64,000 nt of DNA from Paguma larvata (Eukaryota; Chordata; Mammalia; Carnivora; Viverridae). The stretch's first letter is position 1. Every line of letters begins with the position of its first letter. Below the pieces are notes generated by a model. That model saw nothing but the letters and a program-made list of their open reading frames with translations. It did no database searches and was not told the origin of the DNA. The stretch spans positions 18,693,691-18,757,690 of the forward strand of contig CM057837.1 in the NCBI GenBank assembly GCA_030068075.1, written 5' to 3'. A program made the translations under genes and the position numbers. Of the stretch, positions 46,161-58,086 are shown one piece after another.

Positions 46161-47882
46161 CTTCCTGTTGGGTGTTCAATGTCTGTATTTGGTTTATTAG
46201 AATTAATATGTGAGATTAACAGGTGGGTTAAAGCAATGGCCCTGGGGAACCAGCACTGCAGTAATGGAGCAGACCCTTAGTGGACCCCTGGGCATGGGTA
46301 TGGCCTTGGCTTTGCATGTGTCTCCACGCTATTTGAAGTGCAATGTCTGATTCGAACGCACGTGCTGTGACTATCGGAGGTCACTGAGCTGGCCCCGGGA
46401 GGGACAGGGGGACCCACCCCTGCAGAGGCATGGGCTCACACTTCCACGGGCTCGGTGCTGGCCCTGGTCAGTCCTCAGAGCAGGCGCGCCTCCTCCCAGA
46501 CCCCTCGCTTCACCTCTCCATCTGAAAGAACCTCCACCGGTTGCTCGCTGCCCCTTACCCCTCCTCACCGAACCACTAGCGCTTTCTTTGCTGGTTTGTC
46601 TGCTTCCCTGTCTCCACCTTCCTTCTCTGAAACTAAGTTCCGTGAGGGCAGCCCCGGAGCTGAGTGCACCTGCCACAACCTGGGGCGTGGTCGGTGCCCA
46701 CGGCAGCTGCTAGGGGGGTGGATGGGGGACAAGCAGGGATCTGGGGCCTGGTTCGGGTTGGTCCTGAATCTTCTGAACCTCGGGTGAGCAGTGTGGCATC
46801 GCAGCCCCGCCCCGCAGGCCTGGGGAGTGGCGGGTAAGCCGCCCCGGAGCCGACTGTGGGCTCTGGTGGATTGTGGGGGGGACGGACTCCTGCTCCCCAA
46901 GTCCAGCAGAGAGGCGTGCCTGCACAGGTGCCCTGCTGGAAGGCTGCGGGGGAGAGCGCATGTGCCCGGGGCTGAGATATGAGGTGGGCGAGCCGTGTCT
47001 CAGACATGCGAGCGAGGGCCAGGGCTGGGGAGGCCTCTACACGAGACTCTGTCGGGGATGAAGGACTCGTCTCCAGGGAACGGCTCTTCACAGGCTCCCA
47101 GGGCACCTGGTACACCGCCGGCCGCCCTTGTCACACAGCAGTGTTGTCCGACGGTGCCTGTAGCCCCTGCCCCCGTCCTCTGTGGGTACAGGTACAGTGT
47201 CTCATTCATTCTGTGTCCCTGGTGTCCAGCAGAGTGGGGGACATGCGGAGGCCCCGTTCAGCCTATGCTGATGCGGTCCACACTGACTGTGGGGTGTGCG
47301 TGTCCCTGTGTGCCGTGTCTGTGCAGGAAGGGGAGACACAGTGTGGCCGCACAGCCGGACTCAGAGCAGAGCTGTGTCTCCCCGCCTCCAGTCTGCCCGC
47401 TGGGCTGCTGTCACTCCAGCTCCAGCCCAGGTGCCACGCGGCCTGCTGGGACAGCGCCTCCCGGTCGCCTGTACAGGTGGAGCCTAAATAAAGCTAGTTA
47501 GAGAGCGGGAACCGGGCAACGCTTCGCTCGTTGAGTGAAACAGCATTCAACAACTGCTGGACAAAAGCCATCTGTGCACCTGACACCGAGGTTTGAGAAG
47601 AGCGTGGGATTTCCGAAAGATGCGGCGACGTGGCCCCTCCCCGGGCTCCACTGTGGGCAGGCGCTCCACGGAGGACACGGATCTTAGGATCACAAGACCA
47701 CGGAACTGTGACTTTCAAAGCCGGAGCTCCCGGCAGCCCATCTTTATCATATGCCTGTGGTACATTCACATTCATGTATCTATGAAGTTTATATTATATA
47801 CGAGTATGTAGGTAATATACATGCCTTACAGATGGGCTGTAAGAAACCCGCTTTGCATATGCAAATATCTAATAAAATAACA
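46161..47882. other. GC-rich intergenic DNA
   Basis: CpG-rich text at about 46650-47120 and weak sense-L2 traces near 46590 and 47190. An aataaa at 47487 follows a splice-less open region, but no exon is supported. Confidence 0.45.
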
Positions 47883-48030
47883 CAGTGCACACATACATAC
47901 ACGCGCTATCCCAGGGTCTCAGTGCACACATGCATACGCGCGCTATCCCAGGGTCTCAGTGCACACATGCATACGCGCGCTATCCCAGGGTCTCAGTGCA
48001 CACATGCATACGCGCGCTATCCCAGGGTCT
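47883..48030. repeat. 37-bp minisatellite, four units
   Basis: Four exact-length units start at 47883, 47920, 47957 and 47994. The last three are identical and the first differs at a few sites in the atacatacac part. Each unit has an alternating purine-pyrimidine half (cacacatgcatacgcgcgc) and a ctatcccagggtct half. Confidence 0.95.
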
Positions 48031-48324
48031 CAGTGATGCTCTTAAGTTCACGATTTGTTTGAAATGTTTAATTTAGAACCACGGTTATCCTGCAGGCTGC
48101 AGTGATATTAACTCTGTGATGCTAACTCTGGTGGACTTTTCCTCTGAGACACGGTGATGGGGTCCCATCCTCCCAATCTAAGAAGCATCAGGTCTGTGGC
48201 CTAAGTGGGTAAGCCCCCACTTCGACGAACTGAGCGTGGGGTGGAATTTGTCCACTTCCCTTTAGGGAACTAAAGGCAAAAGTGCAGTGTCACTGGGGGA
48301 AAAGGAGGGTGGGGTGGGATGGAG

Positions 48325-48450
48325 GGGCATATCAGAGAAGGCTTCTGGGAGGAGGTGATGGCCAGTGGGAACTAGCCAGGCAGGTAAGGGAGGGAAAGAC
48401 ACTCAGGTAGAAAGGAGCTGTAGGTGCGAAGTCATGAGGTAAGGGGCTGC
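48325..48450 (-). mobile_element. L2 fragment, minus strand, weak
   Basis: cagagaaggcttctgggagg, then gaggtgatggccag and a gtaggtgcgaagtcatgag stretch, similar to internal antisense L2. Confidence 0.4.
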
Positions 48451-48900
48451 GCGGGATTCTGGGGGCTCCACGGGGTGGGGTGGGGATGGTGTCCGGGACT
48501 CAGGTGACAGGAAGAAGACAGTGAGAAGACAGTCTCCCCAGGACACTGTAGCCCTGAGTGGGGCCGGGGGTGGGAGGCACTTCCCAAGGAACTTCCTTGT
48601 GCTGGGCGCCTCCTCTCCCCGACCTGGCCGCCCTGAAAAGGTAAATCCGACAGTCTCCCCGGATCGGTTTCAATGCCTGGTGAACTGAGTGCCTGACGGA
48701 TGACTGACAGGCCGTGATCGCGATCTCTCCTTGTTTATCCAGCAACAGAAACCCCGGGGCGCCGAATACCCCCCTAGCCTCTTCCTCGCCGTCCCTTCAT
48801 TGAAGCAGAAGATAACAGGGATTAAAAGGCCCCAAGAGAGGTGAGAAGTGTGGGGCTTTGTCCTTTCTGGGGGGGGAGACTTGGGTGCCTGGAACCCCCA

Positions 48901-48911
48901 TCTCTCTCTCT

Positions 48912-48975
<64 letters not shown>
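48901..48975. repeat. Compound (TC)n(AC)n microsatellite
   Basis: TC-rich tract switching directly to about 18 AC units. It produces misleading open frames on both strands. Confidence 0.95.
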
Positions 48976-48976
<1 letters not shown>

Positions 48977-51869
48977 GACTTGATTCCAGGCTCCGACCTG
49001 CACATCTGCAGCCCCAGCCATGTTTAGTGCTGAGCCTTGGTCGTGGACAAACGGACACGCATGCAGGACGTCCTGTTTTCCAGAGAATGATAAACACATG
49101 CCGTGGTCCCCAGGCAATTACAGGACTGTTTGTGCACAAGAGACGGTAAACTGGCTGGCAAGCCAGCCAGCCTGGGGTGACAGCACTAGAGACGGTGGGG
49201 GGCGGAGGAGAAAGCCGGTTGGCAGAGGCCTTGTAGAGCTCGGTCGGGGCGGGGGCTCCCCTGCTGGGTCTCCAGGCTCCAGGTGGGTGGCCGCCCCAGG
49301 AAGCCCTCTCTCTCCTCCACCAGGCCGGATCCCCTGGGATACAAGTACCTCTCTTCCTTCATCTCAGGGGGGGTCTCTGCTGGGCTTCCCGTGACATGCC
49401 GCACCCTCTTTCACGTCCAAGTGTGGTTCCCATGGCCGAGCCAGGCGACCCACCACTTGTCACCAAACTGTAACAGCTCCTGGCTGCACAACTCCTGGTC
49501 AGGGCCCCTGGCGACTTTGTCAGAGAGGCCCTCGTTGAGGGCAGTAGTCGCTGGACACGGCGTACCCCCCGCCATCTTGTATGTACATGTGTGCGTGTGT
49601 CTGTGGGGCATGGGGACTCAGCTGATGACTGGTTTTACCCCGAGGATGCCTAGTGTGGGAGAGCTTCCCTGTCTCACTTCCAGTGGAGGGTGTGTTTCCA
49701 AAAGGTCAACCAGTGGGATGACCCATGTGTTTGTGGACTTCCAGCTCTCGCTGACTCTTGGACCTGGGAAGACATTTCACGTTTTCCAAGCAGAGGCCCA
49801 TCGACCTCTCCAGAGCTTCGGGCTGAGGAATCTCACCCCTGAGTCTACCGCAGAGACCCAAGGAGACGCACCTCCAAAACCCAGGGGTGGGCCATACCGT
49901 AGCCCCCTCCGTCCAGCTTACAGCCCTGGCAGCCGGTCAGCATCCCCAACGGCGGTTCCCGAGACCACTTCCCAGCTGGGCCCTGGACTCCCGGTCTGTG
50001 CCGTGGAGATACCACCCTGCCCAAGGTGGTCTAGTGGGTGGGCATCACGAGGGGAGGCGTGCGTAGACAGGCACCCGGCAGGGCTCCTCCCCGCTCCCTA
50101 ATTCCCTGGCAAGGACCGCCATGGTCCAGCTGCCTCCTGCTTCCCGGCCATCTCATCCGTCGTGACTAGATGTGCAGCGTGCGGGGCGGTGAAATGCTTT
50201 CCAGCACTTAGTCTATTACTTCCGGATCATGCACACTATCGACAGCCAGAGCCATCCCTCGTCCTCAGCTCAGCCGTCTAGATTGCCAGACCCATCCAGT
50301 GGGCAAGCCAAGATCAGGGTTATTTTCACCTTATAGGGAAGGCACCAAGCCTGGAGGAGGTCACTGACTTTCCCATTACACAGGGTGTGGGGAGAAGAGC
50401 CAGCAGCAGGCTCCAATCTGGGTGCTGAGGATTCCAGAGCTCTTCCCAACGCAGGGGGTAGGACGGAGCAAAGGGGTGGGGGGCGTGGGAAGTTCCCAAG
50501 GACCCATCAGGCGGCTCTCAGCCCTCAGCACAGATGAGTGGGCCCTCTGTTCATCCCCTCGTGTCCTCTGGACTGGACAGAGAAGCTGTGACGTACCTCA
50601 GAGGGAACAAATCTTCCATGTATCCACCCCTTCATTGAGGGCCGACCCCTGGGTACACAGGACTAGGGAGGACACCAAGGCACAAGACAAGACTTCTGTT
50701 CCAGGGACCCGCTGTCGTCACATGAGTTGGCCTTAACCCTCTGCACACTCACCGGCTCTCCAGGCTCGTGGGGGTAACCAGAGCCGGAGGATAAAGTCTT
50801 AACGGAAGAGTACGCGAAAGAGGCAGAGCTTGCAAACTTAAACAGAGACACGCACGCATGCGCTCTGCTTCACAAGTCACTTCAGGGTTCCCCAGAAGGT
50901 GTAACGACTGCACCTACGTGATGGCATTTCTAAAGGCCGCACTCATCTCAACCTTGGGACCCTTCTCTGTGGTTTCCTTCCTTCTTCTGAAACACATAGT
51001 CAAACAAAACAAAACAAAAAACAAAACAGAAAGAGAAAAGTTATATTTCAGACAGAGGAGTGGTCCCCAACACCTAAGACTTGGGCTGAAGTCAGCACAC
51101 GTCTGAAATCAGGTTCCGGCCGCCAGACCTCAGTGAGGAAGACTCCCCGTGCTTCCCAATAGCACCCAAGTGCTGCAAAAACACGAGGCCGCAGGAGGAC
51201 AGTGAGACACATTGTGCTTTCCTTATGAACACTTGCCTCCTTACACTTCCAGAGCTGGCTTCCCCTGACCAGGACACCGAGCAGCAAGTTACTGCCTCCC
51301 GGAAGGATGACACTCAAGAATGATGGTTCACCATCTCCCGAAAGCATGCTTTTTTTTTTTTTCCATTCCCATGGAGATATCACCTTGATGATGAGATGAT
51401 ATTTACAATCATTTACAACCGGCCCCCGAACCTCAAAGCGCTGATGTTGGCTGCGGGTGAAATCCCCAGATAGAAACAGGTGTCCACAGAGTTTGGGGAG
51501 ACGGTAGGTCATCTACGTGGAAAAGACTAGTCTATGAGTTGAAACTAGGCCTGTGACTGTGGGGAAGCCACAGTTCTGAAATCACGGTGCTGTTTGCCCC
51601 AAGATGTCGCCAGCTCCCCATGGAGCTTTCCTAGGGTCAGAATGACCAGGACAGGGTTTGCAGCGCAGAGAAGGAGGCTGTGCCGGGGAGGCCTGGGACC
51701 ATGACTGAGCCTCGAGTCTGGCCTTGGCTCTGCCGACGACCCAACTTGGAAATCTCAGGCACATCAATTCTGGCATTGTTTTCCTCGTATATAATTAAGC
51801 GTCAGTTCCAGCATTGCCATGTTCTTGTCTGGTTGATGCCACTAAATTAAAATGATGTTGGTTGACAAC
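48976..51869. other. Intergenic unique DNA
   Basis: No recognised repeat except a (AAAAC)n-like run near 51003-51030 and poly(T) at 51349-51362. The 272-codon plus frame 49283-50101 has no recognisable domain. Confidence 0.5.
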
Positions 51870-52070
51870 AATTACACGGCACTCGCTAGGTGCCAGCACC
51901 GTCCGAAGCATTTTCTATATGACATCGCATATGTGACATACGGGAAGAACAAGCTCTAATTATCTCCATTTCCCAAATGGGTGACCCGAGACCTACGGAG
52001 GTGAAGTAGCTTGCACAGGGTCACACAGCTAGCTGGGTCGCAGTAGAGTGGAGAAACACCCGGGCAGTCT
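51870..52070 (-). mobile_element. MIR or L2 fragment, minus strand
   Basis: ctcgctaggtgccagcaccg, taattatctccatttcccaa and gcttgcacagggtcacacag are the antisense MIR core. The short SINE at 52157 follows. Confidence 0.7.
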
Positions 52071-52156
52071 GCAGGGGTCTGTCTGTAGGAGCCACAGCAA
52101 TGATAGGCCGGGGAGGAATGGCAGTGGGGTGAATCCAAGAGACACCCACAGCCACT

Positions 52157-52283
52157 TGATTTAAAGTAGGCTTCACGCCCAGCGCAGAGCCTCATGTGGG
52201 GCTCGACCTCACAACTGTGAGATTCAGACCTGAGCTGAGACCAACAGTCGGAAGCTTCACCGCCTGAGCCCTGCAGGCACCCC
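52157..52283 (-). mobile_element. Short CAN-SINE, minus strand
   Basis: Only the tRNA-related half is present (taggcttcacgcccagcgc to ctgcaggcacccc). The CT tract is absent, which suggests an older subfamily. Confidence 0.8.
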
Positions 52284-53079
52284 GTCCAAAGCCATCTTTG
52301 AATTCTTATCTTGTGCGCCTCTCCGCACCCCTGCCCACTGCTCACCAGGTGCCCGTGCTCTGCGTACCCGCCGCGCAGGCTCCGGCAGTCCGCGGCCCCT
52401 CCCCGGGGACCTCCCGCTTGCCTTGAAAGCTCTCGATCTAAACTGGCCTCCTCACCCCAGGATCTGGTCCAAACGGTGCCTTTGGCCAAACGCAGCCCCG
52501 TAAACACACTGCTTCTTCTCTCCTCTCCTCCGAGAGCAGCGGGCCTGAAGCCAGCCCCGGGAGACGGCTGACCTTCCAAGCCAGGGGCGTTGCTTCCAGG
52601 CCCACGGTTGCTGACAGTGGACACAACTCACGCGACACCTTCCAAGGAAAAGTCTCGCTTGCACCGAATGCCCTGTTTTTCCAGAAGGCCGTTCCGGAGC
52701 GGTCAGGAGCTCCCCTTGGGAGAGCAGCGCTCATGCCCGGACACGTTCCTGGGCTCTGGAGCCCAGTCGGGGTCACCACCTGCCCGAATGGCTCTTGTTG
52801 GGGGGCTGGTATTTTCTCGAAGGCATGAGCCCCAACCCTCCGTGTACAATTTGAACACACTTCCTTTGGGGTAGTTCTCAGATGCTGCTGGGGAGCCCCT
52901 TCCCCGTCTCCTCCTCAGGACACGGCTCGTACCGCTTGGGCGAGGCGACAAATACCGACTGAAGACAGGCGACAGGGGTTCCAGCGTTCTTTCTGGGCTT
53001 ATGTTCTGAACAATCCGCCTTCCTCCCTCAGGCACCCCGCTGAGCTGAGCAAGCTTCCTTCTCCAGACCTGGGGGTACG

Positions 53080-53290
53080 GCTTCCTAATTATTTAGAGAG
53101 CCCCTTGGCCACAGGTGTGCTAGCCGCCTGAGAAAACCATCAATGACCTGTCTGCCCGCGGCGGCCTCCTCAGCCTCTCAAGGCTCATGGAGATGCGCTC
53201 CCGCTGAGTCCGGCGGGGAATGAAGTTGTATTTATATAATACGGTTTAGAAAATAAACCCAACTAAAAGCTGTGCAAACTGATAAGGCCT
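53080..53290. promoter_or_regulatory. AT-rich motif cluster, possible conserved element
   Basis: Homeobox-like taattatt (53087), an AT-rich core at 53228-53258 with a forkhead-like AAATAAACC, and GATAAGG at 53281, in otherwise GC-rich unique DNA. There is no coding signal. This is a weak call. Confidence 0.25.
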
Positions 53291-53599
53291 CCCCGGGCGC
53301 TGATGGACAGACAGGTGCAGTTACCAGACAGATGGCTTCTGGAAGAGGAGCCAGGGAGTGCCTCCAGGGTCCTTATCGACCCAGGCTTTTTGATTTACCT
53401 GGCCACCTGGCGAAAGGCCACAGCGTGGCCCCTTAAAATCAACTGCCGGCGGAACCCGCCAGCCCTACCTCATCCATCTTCATTTGTCTTCCGCCAACGC
53501 AGGAGAATCCACTCGGCCAGCAGGGTCTCCGGCTTATTCCGGCCACTTGGTAAGGGATTTTTCAAAGCCCCCCCCCAAACAAAATAAAACAAAACTTTA

Positions 53600-53760
53600 A
53601 AAAATCGTTTTAATGTTTATTTTATTTTTCAGAGACAAGAGAGAGAGACAGAGAGACAAAGCTCGAGCGGGGGAGGGGCAGAGAGAGGGAGACACAGAAT
53701 CCGAGGCAGGCTCCAGGCTCAGAGCTGTCAGCACAGAGCCCGATGCGGGGCCATGACCTT
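53600..53760 (-). mobile_element. CAN-SINE, minus strand, head deleted
   Basis: Tail, GA tract and middle are intact up to agagcccgatgcgggg. Text then jumps to catgaccttacagcttgtg, so the tRNA-like head is lost or rearranged. Confidence 0.85.
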
Positions 53761-54399
53761 ACAGCTTGTGAGTTCCAGCCCGAGGACGGCGGGGCCGCAC
53801 CCGTTCATCCCCTTCTGCGGAACAGGTGTCCCTTCCTGTGCACCCGCAGCAGCCGCCCTGCTTGCAACACTCCGGGCAGGACCCTGGCTTTTGCTCTTCT
53901 TCTAAAACTTCCCTCATTCCACAGGTTCTTAGCTCCAAGGTATTCACATTGGTGTCATAATGCTAAAAACCTGTCTCTCTCTCTCTCTCTGTCCCCGGGG
54001 AATACTCCACACCGCCAGCCTGCACAAATGACGAGGAGTCGAATTTCTCTTCCAAACTTCTCTAAAGTAAATGCACTTCTATGGTTTATAAAATCTGTCA
54101 CTTCGGCGCGGGAAATTGTACACTTCTTCATCGTCGCTTTTCTCTGGGATTTCAGACGCACGTGAGGCGGGGTCCTGCTCTAACTAAGAAGGCAGAGTAT
54201 TTCCCTTTGCACACAGTTGCTTGGGGTCCGTCACACTGGCACTCAAAGCTGGGAGACACCTGTGAGGGTCCCCACAGAGCAGAGTGTGACTGCAGTGAAA
54301 ATTAGCCTAAATTACCAAAAAGACACATTTTGCCGTCTGTCGAGTGGCATTTCAGTTGTCTTTTCATTATCATCTGTCTTTTAACGTTTGGGTGTATTG

Positions 54400-54846
54400 G
54401 AGCACCTGGGTGGCTCGGCTGGGTAAGCGTCTGACTCTTTTTAATGTTTATTTATTTTTGAGAGAGAGATACACACACACAGAGGGCGAGCAGGGGAGGG
54501 GCAGAGAGAGGGAGACACAGAACCCGAAGCAGGTTCCAGGCTCCGAGCTGTCAGCACAGAGCCAGACATGGGGCTCAAACTCACGAACCACGAGATCATG
54601 ACCTGAGCCAAAGGCGGACGCTTAACCAGCTGAGCGCCCCACCGGGCGCCCCAAGAGTCTGACTTTTGATCTCAGCTCAGGTCATGATCTCATGGTTTTG
54701 TGAGTTCGAGCTCTGCATTCGGTTCGGCGCTGAGAGTGAGGAGCCTGCTTGGGAGATTCTGTCTCCCTCTCTCTCTGTCCTCCTCCCCCCCACTGCTTGC
54801 TCTTTCTCTCTCTCTCTCTCTCTCTCAAAAATAAATAAATAAACAT
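54400..54846 (+). mobile_element. CAN-SINE, plus strand, split by a second SINE
   Basis: The head is at 54400-54436 and the rest at 54657-54846. The gap is filled by a reverse SINE. Joining the two parts across GTCTGACT restores a normal SINE order. Confidence 0.92.
54439..54655 (-). mobile_element. CAN-SINE, minus strand, nested in the SINE at 54400-54846
   Basis: Complete antisense copy. GTCTGACT at 54429-54436 and 54657-54664 is the TSD made in the host SINE. Its head has an extra insertion (gcgccccaccgggcgcccc). Confidence 0.93.
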
Positions 54847-54849
54847 GAA

Positions 54850-57395
54850 AAAAACCCAGACACCTTTGGTGGGTATCAGTGGAAACTGACCCCAAGAGCA
54901 GATGGATGGATGGCCGACAGAGCCTCGGGGCGGCCCAGCCAGCAAAGCCCACGGGAAATTTCTAGGTCTTTTTGGCCGAAGTTTGGAGGCAGCCTCGTCA
55001 TTCCGGAGCCCGGTTTCTGAACCCCAGCACGACTGACATCGCGGGTCTGAGAAGCCTTTGTTGGGGGGGAGGGCACCGGCCCCAGTTACAGGCTGGGCAC
55101 CAGCGTCCCAGACGTTACTCACCGGCTGCCGGTGGCCCTCTCCTGCCACCTGAGTTGTGACGACCCACGAGGTGTCCAGACATGGCCACGTGTCCTGGAG
55201 GGGCGGAATCGCCCCGAGGGAGGCCCACTGGTGTGGAGGAGTGTGTGTGCTGCTGGCGACGGGGAGTCCCACGGCCACACGGATACCCCTGGGAGCCCTC
55301 TGGGGCGTCGATTCCAAGCCCTCCGATCCTCCGAGGGACGGTGGCTCTCGGCCCAAGGGCTTCTCTTCTCCTGTTTACCTAACTGGACAGGTGGACAGCC
55401 GGTGTCTGTCGAAAGATTGATCAGATTCCTCTCGAAGAAACCGTCCCCACTTTACCTCCGGGGTTCTGCCTTCGGCCCCGCTCCGTCCCTCTCTCGGACC
55501 CCCGTCTGGTCCAGGAATCCCTGAGACAAGGGTGACAGGAGTGCTGATTGCTGAAGATACATGAGCTCAGGGGGCCACTGCCAGGATGCCACGTCTGTGT
55601 CCCCGGCCTCGGCCCTGACCCAGCCAGCCGGTTTCCCGCAGCCCCTGACCCCCCCTTTCCTGATCAGTGAGGGAGAGTTCGCCTTGGGGACATGGCTCCT
55701 TCCTTTACATCCTTTGGAGGCAGAGAGAACTCTCCACTCCTCAGGGCTGTGGCAGGCTGACCTTATCTGCACACCCAAAAAGGAAGGCTCTGGGCCGTCA
55801 TGCTTCAGCCTCCTGGCCCTGGGAGCCAGGCGTGTGCACTGAGAATCATGCGGCGAGTGTAGACAGGATTTCCATGGTAGGCGGGCTGCCTGTTCCGCCT
55901 CTGCTTGGCCTCCACGGAAACAGAGACTGGCGCCACCTACAGGTGAAGGAAGAGACAGCGAGTGTTTCCATCAGCCTCTCCCTCTGCTGCTGCCTTGAGG
56001 ACAGGAGTCCAGGGACTCAGCGGGGAGTGAAGACGGAACTCCACAGTGCACGCTGGGCGTGGGGGGAGGGCAGGCGGTGAGAAGGCCCAGCTACATCTCC
56101 GGAGGCCCTTCTCATTGATCTATCCAGCACCTAGCAGCAAACCACAGGCCCCTTGTCTACCAAGCATTCTGCCGGGCACCGGGATGCAAAAGCATGCCTC
56201 CCTCTCTCCAGGGGCTCAGGGACAAGGCGCTCGGGGTGTGGGTGGGCGGGTGCCGGGCCCCCTGTGGAGGTGGGAGGGCAGACAGCACTAGCCTCTTCTC
56301 TCTACGGAGCCCTCCCAGAGGGAGGACAGGCTTCCCACCCAGCGCTTAGAAGGTGACTCAAGGCTACGGTCCCTGGCGAGGTCAGCCACCCGTTTCTGCA
56401 GGGATGAGCCTGGCAGGTCTCTGAGCCTGGTGGGTAGAGACTCAGGCCTCTCTGTGCCCCCCAGGGGGGTGCAGGCGGAGGGTCGTGCCGAGGACCCGTG
56501 GTGTTGCCGAGGAATGCAAGTGGCCGTTTAAAGAAAGAATTACTAGTCTGCCTACTAGAGGGAGTGGGTGTGCGGACAGGTGCCAGGAATCTTCTTAAAT
56601 ACTTTCAGGAAGGTTTTGTCCTTAACCCTGCTACCTGGGGGCTGACGTCTGGGTCTTGTCTGACGCATGGTGCCTTGGTCAGGGGATGGAGGACAAGGGA
56701 AACGTGACATCCTGACCAGCTCCACTGGAAAGTGTCCTGTCTCTGGAGGCTTTGCCAGCCAGGGCGTGGGCGCTGGAGTTATCCGATCGAGCAAATAAAA
56801 TAGGAGACCGAATTAAATTTGCATTTTAGAATAACAATCTTTGAGACATAGCCACAGTAAAAATCATTTGTTATTTCTCAGAACTCAAATTTAACGAGGC
56901 ATCCTGCATTTCCTGTAGCTCTGGCACCAAGGGCCTGGGGTCAGCTGACTCGTAGGGAAGCCTCTGATCCTGGCTGGGAGGGGGGGGCAGCCGAGAATTG
57001 GGGGCTGTGCCCGGGAGGTGGGCGTCCATCTCGACCTCATGCTAACCCTCCGCCAAGCAGCCTGGAATGGAGCGCCTCATCTCTCAGCTTCTACTGTTGG
57101 ACGAGGAAAACTTGCCCTGGCCATCTCCAAAATTATTGGCCTATAATTTAATTTCTCTTTGCTTTTTAAATGTACCGTCCGTTATATTCAAGCCCATACA
57201 ACTCAACAGAAAGCAAAACCTTCAGCGAAGCTGCCAAGCATTTGAGTCCAACATCATATTTTCCCCCAAACTGTGTTCTTTAGGACAACGGCAAGTTAAA
57301 CAAAATGAAATACATCTTCTCTCCCCAAAACTCCCTTAAGGATTTGCCAAGAGGAAACTGAAAACCTACAACACTCGTTTCAGAGAAGAGCTGCC
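54850..57395. other. GC-rich intergenic DNA
   Basis: Unique DNA with the reverse CTCF motif at 55930. No gene recognised. AT-rich unique text at 56800-57330 could be a conserved non-coding piece. Confidence 0.45.
55930..55943 (-). promoter_or_regulatory. CTCF motif candidate, reverse
   Basis: GCGCCACCTACAGG is the reverse complement of a CTCF-like core, with one clear mismatch and one tolerated variant. It faces the site at 42375. Confidence 0.4.
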
Positions 57396-57399
57396 CGCA

Positions 57400-57592
57400 G
57401 AGGCGCCCGGGTAGACCAGTCAGTTAAGCGTCCGACTTTGGCGCAGGTCGTGGTCTCATGGTTCATGAGTTCGATCCCTGCATCAGGCTCTGCGCTGACA
57501 GCACGGAGCCTGCTTGGGACTCTCTGTTCCTCTCCCTCTCTGCCCTTCCTCCACATTCTTTCTCTCTCAAAATAAAGAAATAAATGTAAAAA
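57400..57592 (+). mobile_element. CAN-SINE, plus strand
   Basis: Head ggcgcccgggtagaccagt, then the usual body and a tail of A-rich aaataaatg. No clear TSD was found. Confidence 0.9.
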
Positions 57593-57887
57593 AAAAGGAA
57601 AAGAAAACCTACCTATCAACACTAAGTAATGCTTGCACACCCCAAGTGCATCTTCAACCCCGAGTAACCACGTGAAGGTTAGCTGGGTTATTGTCACGAA
57701 TGGTATTATTTTGTAAGACATTGGCGTGCTCAGTTTGGTAACGTAGCCCTGCCCTTCGGTGGTACAGTTCTAATAAAGTCCATTTATTTTTTTTAACTGG
57801 ATTAGCCAGTTGTTTGATCAAAGGGACGTACCTCAACAAGTTCGATGTGAATATTCATAATAGTAGAAATTTTAGTCCATAAAACAG

Positions 57888-58086
57888 GGAGGGGCAGCCC
57901 AGTCGGTTAAGTGTCCAACTTCAGCTCAGTCATGATCTTGCGGTTGGTGGTTCAAACCCCGCATCGGGCTCTGTGCTGATGGCTCAGAGCCTGGAGCCTG
58001 CTTCGGATTCTGTGTCTGCCTCTCTCTCTGCCCCTCCCCAACTGTGCTCTGTCTCTCTCTCAAAAATAAATAAACATTTAAAAAAA
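57888..58086 (+). mobile_element. CAN-SINE, plus strand, head damaged
   Basis: Head reads ggggcagcccagtcggtt, with about ten bases missing. The body and AATAAATAAACATTT tail are intact. Confidence 0.9.

Noticed and set aside
47883..48030. CRISPR-like regular repeats
   Set aside because: Units are directly abutting 37-mers without spacers in a mammalian genome; this is a minisatellite.
49283..50101. 272-codon plus-strand frame
   Set aside because: Longest frame in the desert but with low-complexity, non-conserved-looking content and no splice or domain support.
54682..55356. 224-codon minus-strand frame
   Set aside because: Its C-terminal part is translated antisense SINE; the rest shows no motif.
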